Origin: Prescottella soli
GTDB taxonomy: Bacteria; Actinomycetota; Actinomycetes; Mycobacteriales; Mycobacteriaceae
DNA length: 64,000 bases
Direction: 5' to 3'
Assembly: GCF_040024445.1 (NCBI RefSeq)
Contig: NZ_CP157276.1
Span: 1,364,001-1,428,000 of the forward strand
Numbering within the stretch: the stretch's first letter is position 1; each line of letters starts with the position of its first letter. Under the pieces are notes generated by a model. The model saw nothing but the letters and a program-made list of their open reading frames with translations, was not told where the DNA came from and did no database searches. Positions 18,891 through 27,270 of the stretch are shown one piece after another. The position numbers were made by a program, and so were the translations under genes.

Positions 18891-19904
18891 ATGTCGACCC
18901 ACCGTGCAGTCCACGTCCAGTCCCCCGGCGAAGCGTTGAAACTCGTCGACGTCGAGACGACGTCCCCCGAGCCCGGGCACGTCCGCATCGCCGTCGCCGC
19001 GTGCGGGGTCTGCGGCACCGACCGAGGATTCGTCAGCGGCGGATTCCCCGGCATGTCCTGGCCGCTCACGCCGGGGCACGAGATCGCCGGAACGATCGCC
19101 GAACTCGGCGCCGGCGTCGACAACTTCGCCGTCGGCGACCGTGTCGCGGTCGGGTGGTTCGGCGGGCACTGCGGCAAGTGCATCCCTTGCCGCAAGGGGA
19201 CCTTCATGTACTGCGAGAAGCTGCAGGTGCCGAGCTGGCAGTACCCCGGTGGCTACGCCGAGTCGGTGACGGCCCCCGCCAACGCCCTCGCCCGCATCCC
19301 CGACGGCCTCTCCTTCGCGGAGGCGGCGCCGATGAGCTGCGCCGGCGTCACCACCTACGACGCCCTCCGCAAGACGAAGGCGCGGCCCGGTGACCGCGTC
19401 GCCGTCGTCGGGGTCGGCGGACTGGGCCACCTCGGCGTCCAGTTCTCCCGGGCAATGGGATTCGAGACGATCGCCGTCGCCCGCGGCGAGGGCAAGGCCG
19501 ACGACGCCCGCCGGCTCGGCGCCCACCACTACGTCGACTCCACCGCGGGCGACGTCGGGTCGGCGCTGCAGGCGCTCGGCGGCGTGTCGGTGGTCCTGGC
19601 GACCGCCGCGAATTCTCGAGCGATGGCCGACACCGTCGGTGGGCTGATTCCGTTGGGCGAGCTGGTGATCATCGGCGTCACGTCCGATCCCCTGCCGATC
19701 AGCCCGCTCCAGCTGATCACGCCGGCGCTGAGCGTGACCGGTCACGCCTCCGGCACCGCCCGCGAGGTCGAGGAGACGATGCAGTTCGCGGTGCTGTCGG
19801 GGGTGCGGGCACAGATCGAGGAGCGCCCGCTGGCCGAGGCGGCAGAAGCGTTTGCCCGGATGGACGAGGGGCGGGCGCGGTACCGCATGGTTCTCACCAT
19901 GTGA
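18891..19904 (+). CDS. Zinc-dependent alcohol dehydrogenase
   Basis: A 337-residue medium-chain dehydrogenase. Catalytic zinc ligands are in CGVCGTDRG and TPGHEIAG; the structural zinc cysteines are in GHCGKCIPCRKGTFMYCE; the NAD(P) fold starts VAVVGVGGLGHLGVQFS. Length and motifs fit the tetrameric bacterial AdhP/AdhA type, oxidising primary alcohols to aldehydes. GAGGTAG precedes the ATG. It is monocistronic between the fumarase terminator and a convergent gene. Confidence 0.88.
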   Translation: MSTHRAVHVQSPGEALKLVDVETTSPEPGHVRIAVAACGVCGTDRGFVSGGFPGMSWPLTPGHEIAGTIAELGAGVDNFAVGDRVAVGWFGGHCGKCIPCRKGTFMYCEKLQVPSWQYPGGYAESVTAPANALARIPDGLSFAEAAPMSCAGVTTYDALRKTKARPGDRVAVVGVGGLGHLGVQFSRAMGFETIAVARGEGKADDARRLGAHHYVDSTAGDVGSALQALGGVSVVLATAANSRAMADTVGGLIPLGELVIIGVTSDPLPISPLQLITPALSVTGHASGTAREVEETMQFAVLSGVRAQIEERPLAEAAEAFARMDEGRARYRMVLTM

Positions 19905-19920
19905 CCGAGGGACGGCGCCG

Positions 19921-20523
19921 TCACAGCACGAACGGAATGAGTCTCTTCGTCCGGTCCATGTACCGCCGGTACGGCTCGCCGAGTCCCTCGACGAGCACCC
20001 GCTCCTCGTGCGGAATTCGGACGACGTACGCGGCGGCGAGCGCGAGCACCGTGAGCGGCGCAAGCCAATTGGTGTAGGCCACAGTGAATCCCAGCGCGCA
20101 CACCAGGGCGCCGGTATAGGAGGGATGCCGGATTCGGCGATAGAGCCCAGTGTCCACCACCCGCTGTTCCGGCGTGGTCTGCACGCGAAACGTGAACGAC
20201 GACCCCAGCTCGTGGACGGCCCGCAGCCGCATCGCCTGTCCCGCGGCGGCCACCGCCAGGCCGCCCCAGAAGAACCACCAGGCGCCGGTGGTGATCACCG
20301 TGGCGCGGGAAAAGACGGCCACCGCCGCCCCACCGATGTAGACCGTCGCGAGGCCGAGTCCCAACGCGATGCCCGACCAGGCGTCGTGTGTCGAGCCCGA
20401 ATCCGGGTGCGTGCGGCCGATCCGGTACTCGGAGAACAGGAAGGCGAGGAACGCGAGCGCGAGCACCACCGCCGCGACCGGGTCGGTCGCGAACAGTGGG
20501 AGGGGCGATCCCGAGTCAGCCAC
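19921..20523 (-). CDS. Isoprenylcysteine carboxyl methyltransferase (ICMT) family membrane protein
   Basis: A 200-residue membrane protein with about five helices and the conserved C-terminal SAM-binding block YRRIRHPSYTGALV, then EERVLVEGLGEPYRRYM. This is the ICMT/PEMT-like family. In bacteria the substrates are mostly unknown lipids or small molecules, so no specific reaction is assigned. It lies downstream of the uracil-DNA glycosylase gene on the same strand, separated by a 16-bp hairpin. Confidence 0.8.
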   Translation of the reverse strand: MADSGSPLPLFATDPVAAVVLALAFLAFLFSEYRIGRTHPDSGSTHDAWSGIALGLGLATVYIGGAAVAVFSRATVITTGAWWFFWGGLAVAAAGQAMRLRAVHELGSSFTFRVQTTPEQRVVDTGLYRRIRHPSYTGALVCALGFTVAYTNWLAPLTVLALAAAYVVRIPHEERVLVEGLGEPYRRYMDRTKRLIPFVL

Positions 20524-20592
20524 CGGCCGCGGCCATTCGGCGTGCCCTGCACTCCGTCATGCTCCGAGTGTGCCGCGTGCGACCCACCCCCG

Positions 20593-20647
20593 CCGGCCGA
20601 ATGTCACACACGTTCAGTCCAAGTGACCGAATGTGACATTCGGCCGG
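20593..20647 (-). terminator. 16-bp inverted repeat directly after the mug stop codon
   Basis: Arms 20593-20608 and 20632-20647 are perfect complements (CCGGCCGAATGTCACA and its reverse complement) around a 23-base loop. The loop-side sequence contains a further CCGAATG/CATTCGG dyad, so two alternative hairpins exist. No T-run follows. It begins one base after the stop of the glycosylase gene, so termination or 3'-end protection is likely. Confidence 0.6.
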
Positions 20648-21235
20648 TCACTCCCGGACCACACCGGCCTCGACGGCCGCGGCCCGGTACGCCTCCGCCA
20701 ACGTGTCCACGGTGTCGTGGGCGTTCAGTCCGCTCGGGTTGGGCACCACCCACAACTCGGCGCCCTCGAAATCCCCCGCCTGGCGGCCCTTCACGGCCTT
20801 ACGCACGCCGAACGCGGCCCGGTATGCGGTGATGCCGGCGACCGCGACCACGCGCGGGCGCAGTTCGGCAACCAGGCGGCGCAGGCGCAGACCGCCGTCG
20901 CGCAGTTCCTCGGCCGTCAGTTCGTCGGCCCGAGCGGTCGCGCGCTGGGCGAGATTCGTGATGCCGACGCCGCGCGACACCAGCAGGTCCCGATCGGCGT
21001 CGGACATTCCGGCCGTGGGATCGATCGGGCGGTCGACGATGCCGGCGCGCAGTAGCGCCGGATAGAAGCGGTTGCCGGGCCGGGCGAAGTGGGCGCCGGT
21101 CGCCGCCGTCCACAGCCCCGGGTTGATCCCGACGAACAGCAGGCGGCAGCCCGGACCGATCAGGTCGGGCACCTCGGCGTCACGGAACGACTCCAGTTCG
21201 GCACGGCTGAATCCCATGGGAACAGCGAACCCCAT
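20648..21235 (-). CDS. mug: Mismatch-specific uracil-DNA glycosylase (MUG/TDG type)
   Basis: A 195-residue family 2 uracil-DNA glycosylase. The active-site loop is FVGINPGLWTAATGAHFA with the family GINPG, followed by PGNRFYP, and the intercalation loop is NPSGLNAH. It would remove uracil or ethenocytosine from G mismatches. The start is ATG 21235 or 21217; neither has a clear ribosome site. The stop is followed at once by the long hairpin at 20593-20647. Confidence 0.9.
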   Translation of the reverse strand: MGFAVPMGFSRAELESFRDAEVPDLIGPGCRLLFVGINPGLWTAATGAHFARPGNRFYPALLRAGIVDRPIDPTAGMSDADRDLLVSRGVGITNLAQRATARADELTAEELRDGGLRLRRLVAELRPRVVAVAGITAYRAAFGVRKAVKGRQAGDFEGAELWVVPNPSGLNAHDTVDTLAEAYRAAAVEAGVVRE

Positions 21236-21257
21236 GGATCACGCAGCGGACAAACCG

Positions 21258-21743
21258 TCAGGAGCGCGCGGCACCCTCATAGGCCGCGCGGATGACTCCG
21301 ATGTCGAGCTTGCGCATCTCGAGCATCGCCTGCGTGGCGCGCTGGGCGCCCGCCGGGTCGGAGCCGCCGATGTAGGACCCCAACTGCGCGGGAATGATCT
21401 GCCACGACATTCCCCACCGGTCCTTGAGCCAGCCGCACCGGCCCTCTTCACCGCCGTCGGCCGTCAGCTGGGACCAGTACGCGTCGAGCTCGGCCTGGTC
21501 GGCGCAGCTGACCTGGAAGGAGATCGCCTCGTCGAACGTGTATTCCGGCCCGCCGTTGAGGATCGTGAAGGCCTGCCCGTCCAGCTCGAACTCGATGGTG
21601 AGCGCGAGACCCTCGGGGCGGTGCATGCCGGGCCCGTAGCGGGAGATGTTCCGGATCTTCGAATTCTTGAACACCGAGACGTAAAAGTTCGCGGCCTCCT
21701 CCCCCTCGGTGTCGAACCACAGGCACGGGGTGATCTTCTGCAT
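21258..21743 (-). CDS. VOC-family (PhnB/3-dmu-9 type) protein
   Basis: A 161-residue vicinal-oxygen-chelate fold protein starting MQKITPCLWFDTEGEEAANF with SVFKNSKI, ILNGGPEYTFDEAISFQVSC and DRWGMSWQIIP, the pattern of the PhnB-like 3-dmu-9 family. Members are of unknown enzymatic role, often linked with resistance or stress. GGAAGGA precedes the ATG at 21743, which is therefore preferred over upstream starts. Confidence 0.8.
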   Translation of the reverse strand: MQKITPCLWFDTEGEEAANFYVSVFKNSKIRNISRYGPGMHRPEGLALTIEFELDGQAFTILNGGPEYTFDEAISFQVSCADQAELDAYWSQLTADGGEEGRCGWLKDRWGMSWQIIPAQLGSYIGGSDPAGAQRATQAMLEMRKLDIGVIRAAYEGAARS

Positions 21744-21937
21744 CGTCGGTTCGTCCTTCCGGTCGTTCGTCGTCGAGACGTGCTCTGTCGGGATAGACCG
21801 TGGCGGCATTGGAGACGGATCAGCCGCCGATCGCGAGCGTACGACGATGCGGCGGTAACCGCCCGGAACGCGGCCGCTCCGGCGGTAGATTGGGACGGGA
21901 ACGGACCCGTGCATCGTCGATCGCCGAGGGGGTTCAC

Positions 21938-22858
21938 ATGTATCAGGTTCCCGACATGACGGGCCGATACGTCGTCGTCACCGGCGCCAACAGCGGCACC
22001 GGCAAGGAGGCCACCCGCCGGATGGCCGCGGCGGGCGCGCACATCGTGATGGCCTGCCGCACTGCGAGCAAGGCCGAGACCGCGTGCGCGGAGATCATGC
22101 ACGAGATCCCGCAGGCCCAGCTGGAGATCCGACGGATCGACCTCGCCGACCTCGGGTCGGTGCGCGAGTTCGCCGCCGGCTTCCTCGACGACGGCCGCCC
22201 GCTGGACCTGCTGGTCAACAACGCCGGCGTGATGTCCCCGCCGGAGCGGTTCGAAACGGTCGACGGCTTCGAGTTGCAGTTCGGCAGTAACTTCCTCGGA
22301 CCGTTCGCGCTCACCAACCTGCTACTGCCACTGCTGCTGGACGCACCCGCCCCTCGGGTTGCCACCATGACCAGCGGCACCGCGCACTACGGGCGGATCA
22401 ACTTCCGCGACCTGCATTCGACCCATCGCTACAGTCCGGCGCTGAGCTACGCCCAGTCCAAGCTCGCCGACATGCTGATGGCGCAGCACCTCGCCCGGAT
22501 CGCCGACGAACGCGGCTGGAACCTGCTGAGCGCGTACGCACACCCCGGCTACACCCGTACCAACCTGCAGACCGCTGGAGCGAGCCTGGGCCGGGACAAG
22601 CCGCGCCACAGCCTGTTCTCCGGAAGCGACCGCACGATGCTGCCCTCCCAGGACGTCCAGCACGGCGTCGAGCCGCTGCTGTACGCGGCGACCAGCCCCG
22701 GTGCCGTCCAGGGCGGCTACTACGGCCCGGGCGGACGTATGGGCCTGATCGGGCCGACCCGGAAGTACGAACAGCCACGCAGCTCGCGCGGCGTCGACCT
22801 GGCGTCGTCCCTGTGGGCGGTCGCCGAAAAGCTCACCGACACAACACTTCCCTACTGA
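21938..22858 (+). CDS. SDR-family oxidoreductase (retinol dehydrogenase/WWOX-like)
   Basis: A 306-residue SDR: cofactor motif [31 protein letters not shown], and catalytic YAQSK. RTASKAE after the second strand favours NADP. The long C-terminal part with [10 protein letters not shown] is that of the light-dependent protochlorophyllide reductase/retinol dehydrogenase-like SDRs often found in actinobacteria. GAGGGGG lies before the ATG. An AHSA1 gene follows 31 bases downstream. Confidence 0.82.
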   Translation: MYQVPDMTGRYVVVTGANSGTGKEATRRMAAAGAHIVMACRTASKAETACAEIMHEIPQAQLEIRRIDLADLGSVREFAAGFLDDGRPLDLLVNNAGVMSPPERFETVDGFELQFGSNFLGPFALTNLLLPLLLDAPAPRVATMTSGTAHYGRINFRDLHSTHRYSPALSYAQSKLADMLMAQHLARIADERGWNLLSAYAHPGYTRTNLQTAGASLGRDKPRHSLFSGSDRTMLPSQDVQHGVEPLLYAATSPGAVQGGYYGPGGRMGLIGPTRKYEQPRSSRGVDLASSLWAVAEKLTDTTLPY

Positions 22859-22889
22859 GAAGTCCACACGGACGAACAGGACGCATACA

Positions 22890-23390
22890 ATGACGAACGG
22901 ATGGGAACCCATGACCGACCGCACACCCGCCGCCACCGTCACCACCCCGGGTGAGCGCGGCCTCCACATCGAACGCACGCTGAACGCTCCGCTCGACCGG
23001 GTCTGGGAGGCCTACAACGAACCGAAGTCGATCGCGCAGTGGTGGGGCCGCGGGAACAGGCTCGACATCGAGACATGGGAACCCGAACCCGGCGGGCACT
23101 GGCGGTTCGTCGAACACCACGACGGTCGGGCGGATGGTTTCGAGGGACGATTCCGGGAGATCAGCCCGGAGAACCGCATCGTGCGGTCGTTCGAGTGGGA
23201 CGGCATGCCGGCGCACGTGTGCATCGAGGCCACGGAATTCGTCGACCTCGGCGACGGCCGCACAAAGGTGGTAATCGACTCGCTGTTCATGACCGCGGAG
23301 GACCGAGACGGCATGGTCCAGTCGGGTATGGAGGAGGGCATGAACGCGAGTTTCGCCGCGCTCGATGCCCTCCTCACCCGAATCGCCTAG
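22890..23390 (+). CDS. SRPBCC/AHSA1-family protein
   Basis: A 166-residue START-like protein: IERTLNAPLDRVWEAYNEP, IAQWWG and the C-terminal FDALLTRIA-like helix (SFAALDALLTRIA) are typical of the AHSA1 group, whose bacterial members bind hydrophobic ligands in a helix-grip pocket. Starts at residue 1 or at the ATG eight codons in are both possible. It may be co-transcribed with the SDR upstream. Confidence 0.8.
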   Translation: MTNGWEPMTDRTPAATVTTPGERGLHIERTLNAPLDRVWEAYNEPKSIAQWWGRGNRLDIETWEPEPGGHWRFVEHHDGRADGFEGRFREISPENRIVRSFEWDGMPAHVCIEATEFVDLGDGRTKVVIDSLFMTAEDRDGMVQSGMEEGMNASFAALDALLTRIA

Positions 23391-23475
23391 CAGCCGATCC
23401 CGCCGCGGCGCCCACATCCTGGACGGGCGTCCATCCTTCTTTTCGCAAACCGGCGTGTCCCGCATCCCCCTGGGC

Positions 23476-23523
23476 TATATTTCGGCCGCATAACAGTCAG
23501 TCAACCGGCCTGCCCTGGAAGGG
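23476..23523 (+). promoter_or_regulatory. -10 TATATT and GGAAGGG site of a small ORF
   Basis: TATATT at 23476-23481 is a good -10 in very GC-rich surroundings. GGAAGGG at 23517-23523 stands six bases before the ATG at 23530. Both support expression of the 28-codon ORF that follows. Confidence 0.4.
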
Positions 23524-23529
23524 TCCGCA

Positions 23530-23616
23530 ATGAACCTCAACCTCATCTCGCTGTTCCCCGCGCTGTTTATCGACAGCCTCCTGGACTTCGGCAGCTCGTT
23601 CCACTTCAGCCTGTAA
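23530..23616 (+). CDS. Candidate small hydrophobic/amphipathic peptide, 28 residues
   Basis: A short ORF starting MNLNLISLFPALF and ending LDFGSSFHFSL, in a space otherwise free of genes. It has a -10, a well-spaced ribosome site and G/C third positions. The peptide has no charged residues except two aspartates, with leucine, phenylalanine and serine alternating, and no separate signal sequence. This recalls, in size and composition only, the short leaderless porin-like peptides of corynebacteria. No family is recognised. Confidence 0.4.
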   Translation: MNLNLISLFPALFIDSLLDFGSSFHFSL

Positions 23617-23652
23617 CTTCCGCAGGTTCCGTTTCAACCGAGTTCGCGGCGG

Positions 23653-24849
23653 CTACGTCCCCTTGACATTGAGGATCTGCCGCAACTCGTGCCGCACGTC
23701 CACGAGATCCCTGGCGTCGTCCATCACCACGTCGATGTCCTTGTAGGCGTCGGGGATCTCGTCGACCCACGCGGCACCGTGCCGGTACTCGATCCCCTTC
23801 ATGCGCCGGGCCAGGTCGTCGACCGTGAACCGCTTACGCGCCTGTGTGCGGGAGAACCGGCGGCCGGCGCCGTGCGGGGCGGAGCACAGTCCTCGGGCGT
23901 CGCCCTTGCCGACCACGATGTACGAGCGGGTCCCCATCGAACCCGGAATCACGGCCGCCACGCCCTCGTGCGCGTTCACCGCCCCCTTCCGGGTGAGCCA
24001 GACCTTCTCGCCGTAGTGCTCCTCCTGCTCGGTGTAGTTGTGGTGGGAGTTGATCCGCTCCGCCTCGACCACCGGGGCACCGATCCACTCACCGAACAGC
24101 TTGCTGAAGCGGTCCATCATCTCTGCCCGGTTCAGCAGCGCGAACCGCTGCGCCCAGCGCAGTTCCCGGATGTAATCCCAGAACTCGGGCGCACCCTCCG
24201 CCAGGTAGGCGAGGTCCCGGTTCGGCAGCTCGATGTGCCATGTCCGGCACAGCTTCTGGGCGATCGCGATGTGCTTCTGCGCGATCTTGTTCCCCACCCC
24301 GCGGCTACCGGAGTGCAGGAACAGCCACACCCGGTCCTGCTCGTCGAGGCACAGCTCGATGAAGTGGTTGCCGCCGCCCAGGGACCCCAGCTGCTCGCGC
24401 CACTTCGGGGAATGAGACAGATCGACGCCGTCCTTCGCGGCGCGCTCCTCGAGTTCGGCGATCTTGGGCTCCGCGAACCACTTTCCGAGCGATGCGGTGA
24501 GGTTGTAGTGCCCCGGGGACAGCGGGATCGCGTGTTCGATCCGCAACCGCAGCGCATGCAGGGTCCGCCCCTGCCGCTCGGCGCGCTCGACGTCCGCGAG
24601 CGTGAACTGCGTTCGCGCAGCGATCATTCCGCATCCGATGTCCACGCCGACCGCCGCCGGGATCACCGCACCGCGGGTGGGGATCACCGTCCCCACCGCC
24701 GAGCCCTTGCCGACGTGGGCGTCGGGCATCAGCGCCACGTGCGGGTACACGAACGGCATGGAGGCGGTCTCGCAAGCCTGGGCGAGGGTTCCGTCGTCGA
24801 TGTGGCTGGCGAAGTTCAACAGGTTGTGGCCGTGCTCGGTGGGGGTCAC
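23653..24849 (-). CDS. rtcB: RtcB-family 3'-phosphate RNA ligase
   Basis: A 398-residue RtcB protein with the Mn/GMP-binding elements: DAHVGKGSAVG, GVDIGCGMIA (metal cysteine), GGGNHFIE, HSGSRGVGN, SHHNYTEQE and the C-terminal PHGAGR with the guanylylation-site histidine region. RtcB joins 2',3'-cyclic phosphate or 3'-phosphate ends to 5'-OH in RNA repair. The GTG at 24849 has GGAGAAGG five bases upstream; longer starts would run through the divergent promoter. No RtcA or archease gene is next to it. Confidence 0.92.
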   Translation of the reverse strand: MTPTEHGHNLLNFASHIDDGTLAQACETASMPFVYPHVALMPDAHVGKGSAVGTVIPTRGAVIPAAVGVDIGCGMIAARTQFTLADVERAERQGRTLHALRLRIEHAIPLSPGHYNLTASLGKWFAEPKIAELEERAAKDGVDLSHSPKWREQLGSLGGGNHFIELCLDEQDRVWLFLHSGSRGVGNKIAQKHIAIAQKLCRTWHIELPNRDLAYLAEGAPEFWDYIRELRWAQRFALLNRAEMMDRFSKLFGEWIGAPVVEAERINSHHNYTEQEEHYGEKVWLTRKGAVNAHEGVAAVIPGSMGTRSYIVVGKGDARGLCSAPHGAGRRFSRTQARKRFTVDDLARRMKGIEYRHGAAWVDEIPDAYKDIDVVMDDARDLVDVRHELRQILNVKGT

Positions 24850-24974
24850 TATCCTTCTCCGGTCGTGGACATCGGCGCGGGGATCGCCCGCGTCGCGTCC
24901 GAAAATGGTTGGTACCACAACCGTATTGCGATACCGGGACAAAGCAAACGAATAATCGTCCGTTGCAGTTCAAT

Positions 24975-24997
24975 GGGGTACGACGATGTCGTACCCC
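24975..24997. promoter_or_regulatory. Perfect palindrome GGGGTACGAC-N3-GTCGTACCCC
   Basis: Ten-base arms separated by GAT lie 18 bases upstream of the GTG at 25015 in the divergent space with rtcB. An AATAAT hexamer lies about 20 bases further upstream. The length and symmetry are those of a repressor operator. No regulator gene is adjacent. Confidence 0.45.
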
Positions 24998-25014
24998 AGA
25001 GGACGGTGGTGGCA

Positions 25015-25914
25015 GTGACGGACTGGACCAACGAGAGTGGCGCGTCGGCGCTGCGGCGATTCGCTCCCGCCGTCGCGGCCACGCTCGACCGCCTCGTCGC
25101 GCTCGTGCCGGTGGTCGGTGACGGCCCGCTCACCACGCAGGCCCGACAGGCGTGCGCGGTGACCCTGTCGCTGCCCGCCCTGCCGTACCCCGAGCCCGCT
25201 CCGTCGGCACCGGACGCCCCGTCGGCGGCGCTCGCGTTCGCCGAACAGTTCTGCGTCGACGTGTCCGGAATCGACGACGGCATGCGGACCGCGCTGGCGA
25301 GGGCGCTCGGGGACCGGACCGGCGTGTTCGTGCAGGAACTCTACGTCGCCGACTGGGTGCCGCGCGTGCGGGCGGGGCTCGACGCCCTGTTCGGGGCACC
25401 CGAGCCGGCGTGGTCCGTCCCGACCGTCTGGGACACCACCGGCGAGCCCTGGCCGCTGATCCAACGCACGCTCGTCGAGGTCGCCCGCGTCCGTGAGCTC
25501 GACCCGGTCACGACCGAGGTGGTGCGGCTGCACCAGGCACGCCAGCACAACTGCCGACTGTGCAAGTCGCTGCGCAATCGCACCGCGATGATGTCCGGCG
25601 GTGACGAGAGCCTCTACGACGCGATCGACGACTTCCGTCGCAGCGACCTGTCGCCGCGGCACAAGGCAGCGCTCGAGTGGGCCGACGCCCTCACGTGGCA
25701 GCCCGGACACCTGGATCCGCGGGTCGCATCGGATGTGCGCGCACACTTCTCCCCCGCCGAGGCGGTGGAACTGGTGATCGACATGATGCGCAACTCGTGC
25801 AACAAGATCGCGGTCTCGACGGGGACCGACCAGGCCAACGTCGACGACGGCATCGAGGTCTATGACGTCAACCCCGACGGCAGCGTGGACTTCGGTCTGG
25901 CGCTACCCGGCTGA
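25015..25914 (+). CDS. Carboxymuconolactone decarboxylase/AhpD-like protein
   Basis: A 299-residue protein with a CMD/AhpD-like core in the C-terminal half: RLHQARQHNCRLCKSLRNR with a CxxC redox pair, a following ALEWADALTW helix and MRNSCNKIAVST. AhpD-like proteins use this pair in peroxide or alkyl-hydroperoxide reduction. The N-terminal half is alanine-rich and unique. The GTG at 25015 was chosen because the upstream ATG (24973) lies within a perfect palindrome. Confidence 0.7.
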   Translation: MTDWTNESGASALRRFAPAVAATLDRLVALVPVVGDGPLTTQARQACAVTLSLPALPYPEPAPSAPDAPSAALAFAEQFCVDVSGIDDGMRTALARALGDRTGVFVQELYVADWVPRVRAGLDALFGAPEPAWSVPTVWDTTGEPWPLIQRTLVEVARVRELDPVTTEVVRLHQARQHNCRLCKSLRNRTAMMSGGDESLYDAIDDFRRSDLSPRHKAALEWADALTWQPGHLDPRVASDVRAHFSPAEAVELVIDMMRNSCNKIAVSTGTDQANVDDGIEVYDVNPDGSVDFGLALPG

Positions 25915-26029
25915 CAGACCTCGCGCGGCCGCGACGCCATTGCCAGGCCCCGGCGACGGGAGGAAGGTGAAGTGAGGAACGGGACCGGTGGCGCCACCGG
26001 GGCGCCGCCTCGAGCAAAGGAAGTTGATC

Positions 26030-26647
26030 GTGTACGCGCGTTCTACAACCATTCAGGCGCATCCCTCGTTCATCGACGCCGGAATCAAGCACATCCGTGA
26101 CACCGTGATGCCGGCGCTCGCCGACATCGAGGGCAGCGCCGGACTGTCACTACTGGTCGACCGCGACTCCGGGCGCTGCATCGCGACCAGTTCGTGGATG
26201 GACGAGGACACTCTCCGTGCGAGCGAGGCGCCCGCCATACACCTTCGAGATCAGGCCACCGAGGTCTTCCACGGCACCGCGCACGTCGAGCGGTGGGACA
26301 TCGAAGTCCTGCACCGCAACCACACGTCCCGCGTGGGCGCCTGCGTCCGCGCGACCTGGTTCAAGGTCGATCCCGGCAAGATGACGCATGCTGTCGACGT
26401 CTTCAAGCTGAGGTTGCCCGCGATGGAAGGCGCTGACGGATTCTGCAGCGCGAGCCTGATGGTCGACCACTCGGCCGGACGGGCGGTGACCTCGGTGACG
26501 TTCGACAGCGTCGAACAGATGCGGGCCAGTCGCGCGCAGGCCGAAACGGCCCGGACCGCTTTCCTCCGCGAGGCCGGAGCCGAGCTACTGGAGGTGTGCG
26601 AGTTCGAGCTCGCGATCGCGCACCTGCACGTGCCCGAGATGGTCTGA
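26030..26647 (+). CDS. Tandem dimeric alpha/beta-barrel (ABM-like) protein
   Basis: A 205-residue protein in two similar halves, each with a ferredoxin-like pattern: first IEGSAGLSLLVDRDSGRCIATSSW, shown here as SAGLSLLVDRDSGRC, then MEGADGFCSASLMVDHSAGR with VTSVTFDSVEQMRAS. This is the layout of antibiotic-biosynthesis-monooxygenase-like tandem domains. The GTG at 26030 has AAAGGAAG eight bases upstream. The function is unknown; no cofactor residues can be named. Confidence 0.6.
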   Translation: MYARSTTIQAHPSFIDAGIKHIRDTVMPALADIEGSAGLSLLVDRDSGRCIATSSWMDEDTLRASEAPAIHLRDQATEVFHGTAHVERWDIEVLHRNHTSRVGACVRATWFKVDPGKMTHAVDVFKLRLPAMEGADGFCSASLMVDHSAGRAVTSVTFDSVEQMRASRAQAETARTAFLREAGAELLEVCEFELAIAHLHVPEMV

Positions 26648-26682
26648 CCGTCGACATACCGACGTGAGCGGCCGTCCTGGGT

Positions 26683-27171
26683 TCAGGCGTACAGCCGCTC
26701 GACGAAGGCGTTCAGGTTCTCCCGCACCCGCTCGGTCTTCTCCTCCTCGGAGAGGTCCTCGCGGTACCGGCTGCCGAGCGCGGGCCGCTTCCTGCCCCGC
26801 GCATACAGCGAGCACGCAAGATCGATGCACATGTAGATGCCCACCGAATTGCCCGCGCGTCCGGACTCGCCCACCTTGTTGGCGGTCATCAGCGCAACAC
26901 CACCGCGGCTGTGCGTCGTCAGGCAGATCGCGCACATCTGGGACTTGCCGGACCCGTTCGGTTCGAACCGCATCGCGATGCCGACCGGCCCGTCGTCCCG
27001 GGGCACCACCACGTATCCGCGTCCCGGGAACGACGAGTCGGTCCAGCCGAGGAAGTCCAGGTCGTCCCAGGGCCGGTCATCGAGGTCGCGAGGCGCCGGC
27101 AGGCGCTTGGCGTCGCCCTTGGAGCAGTTGACGAACGACGCCCTGATGTCGCGTTCGGTGATCGGATCCAT
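26683..27171 (-). CDS. FBP-domain (EF-G-binding-like) zinc-finger protein
   Basis: A 162-residue protein with the FBP C-terminal treble-clef zinc finger: cysteines in SQMCAICLTTHS and in YMCIDLACS. The family is named after staphylococcal FusB/FusC-type EF-G-binding proteins, but actinobacterial members are mostly uncharacterised. It precedes the ssu operon end on the same strand by 99 bases and may be separate from it. Confidence 0.75.
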   Translation of the reverse strand: MDPITERDIRASFVNCSKGDAKRLPAPRDLDDRPWDDLDFLGWTDSSFPGRGYVVVPRDDGPVGIAMRFEPNGSGKSQMCAICLTTHSRGGVALMTANKVGESGRAGNSVGIYMCIDLACSLYARGRKRPALGSRYREDLSEEEKTERVRENLNAFVERLYA

Positions 27172-27270
27172 GACCGGGCCGTCTCCTTCGATCGTTCGGG
27201 CCGCTGACCGCCGCCACGATACGACCGGATCTCGGGGACGGACAATCGGTTTTCCGGCCCGCCGGGAAGG

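Noticed and set aside
24973-24975. ATG as start of the CMD/AhpD-like gene
   Set aside because: It lies on a perfect 23-bp palindrome and lacks a ribosome site; GTG 25015 fits better.
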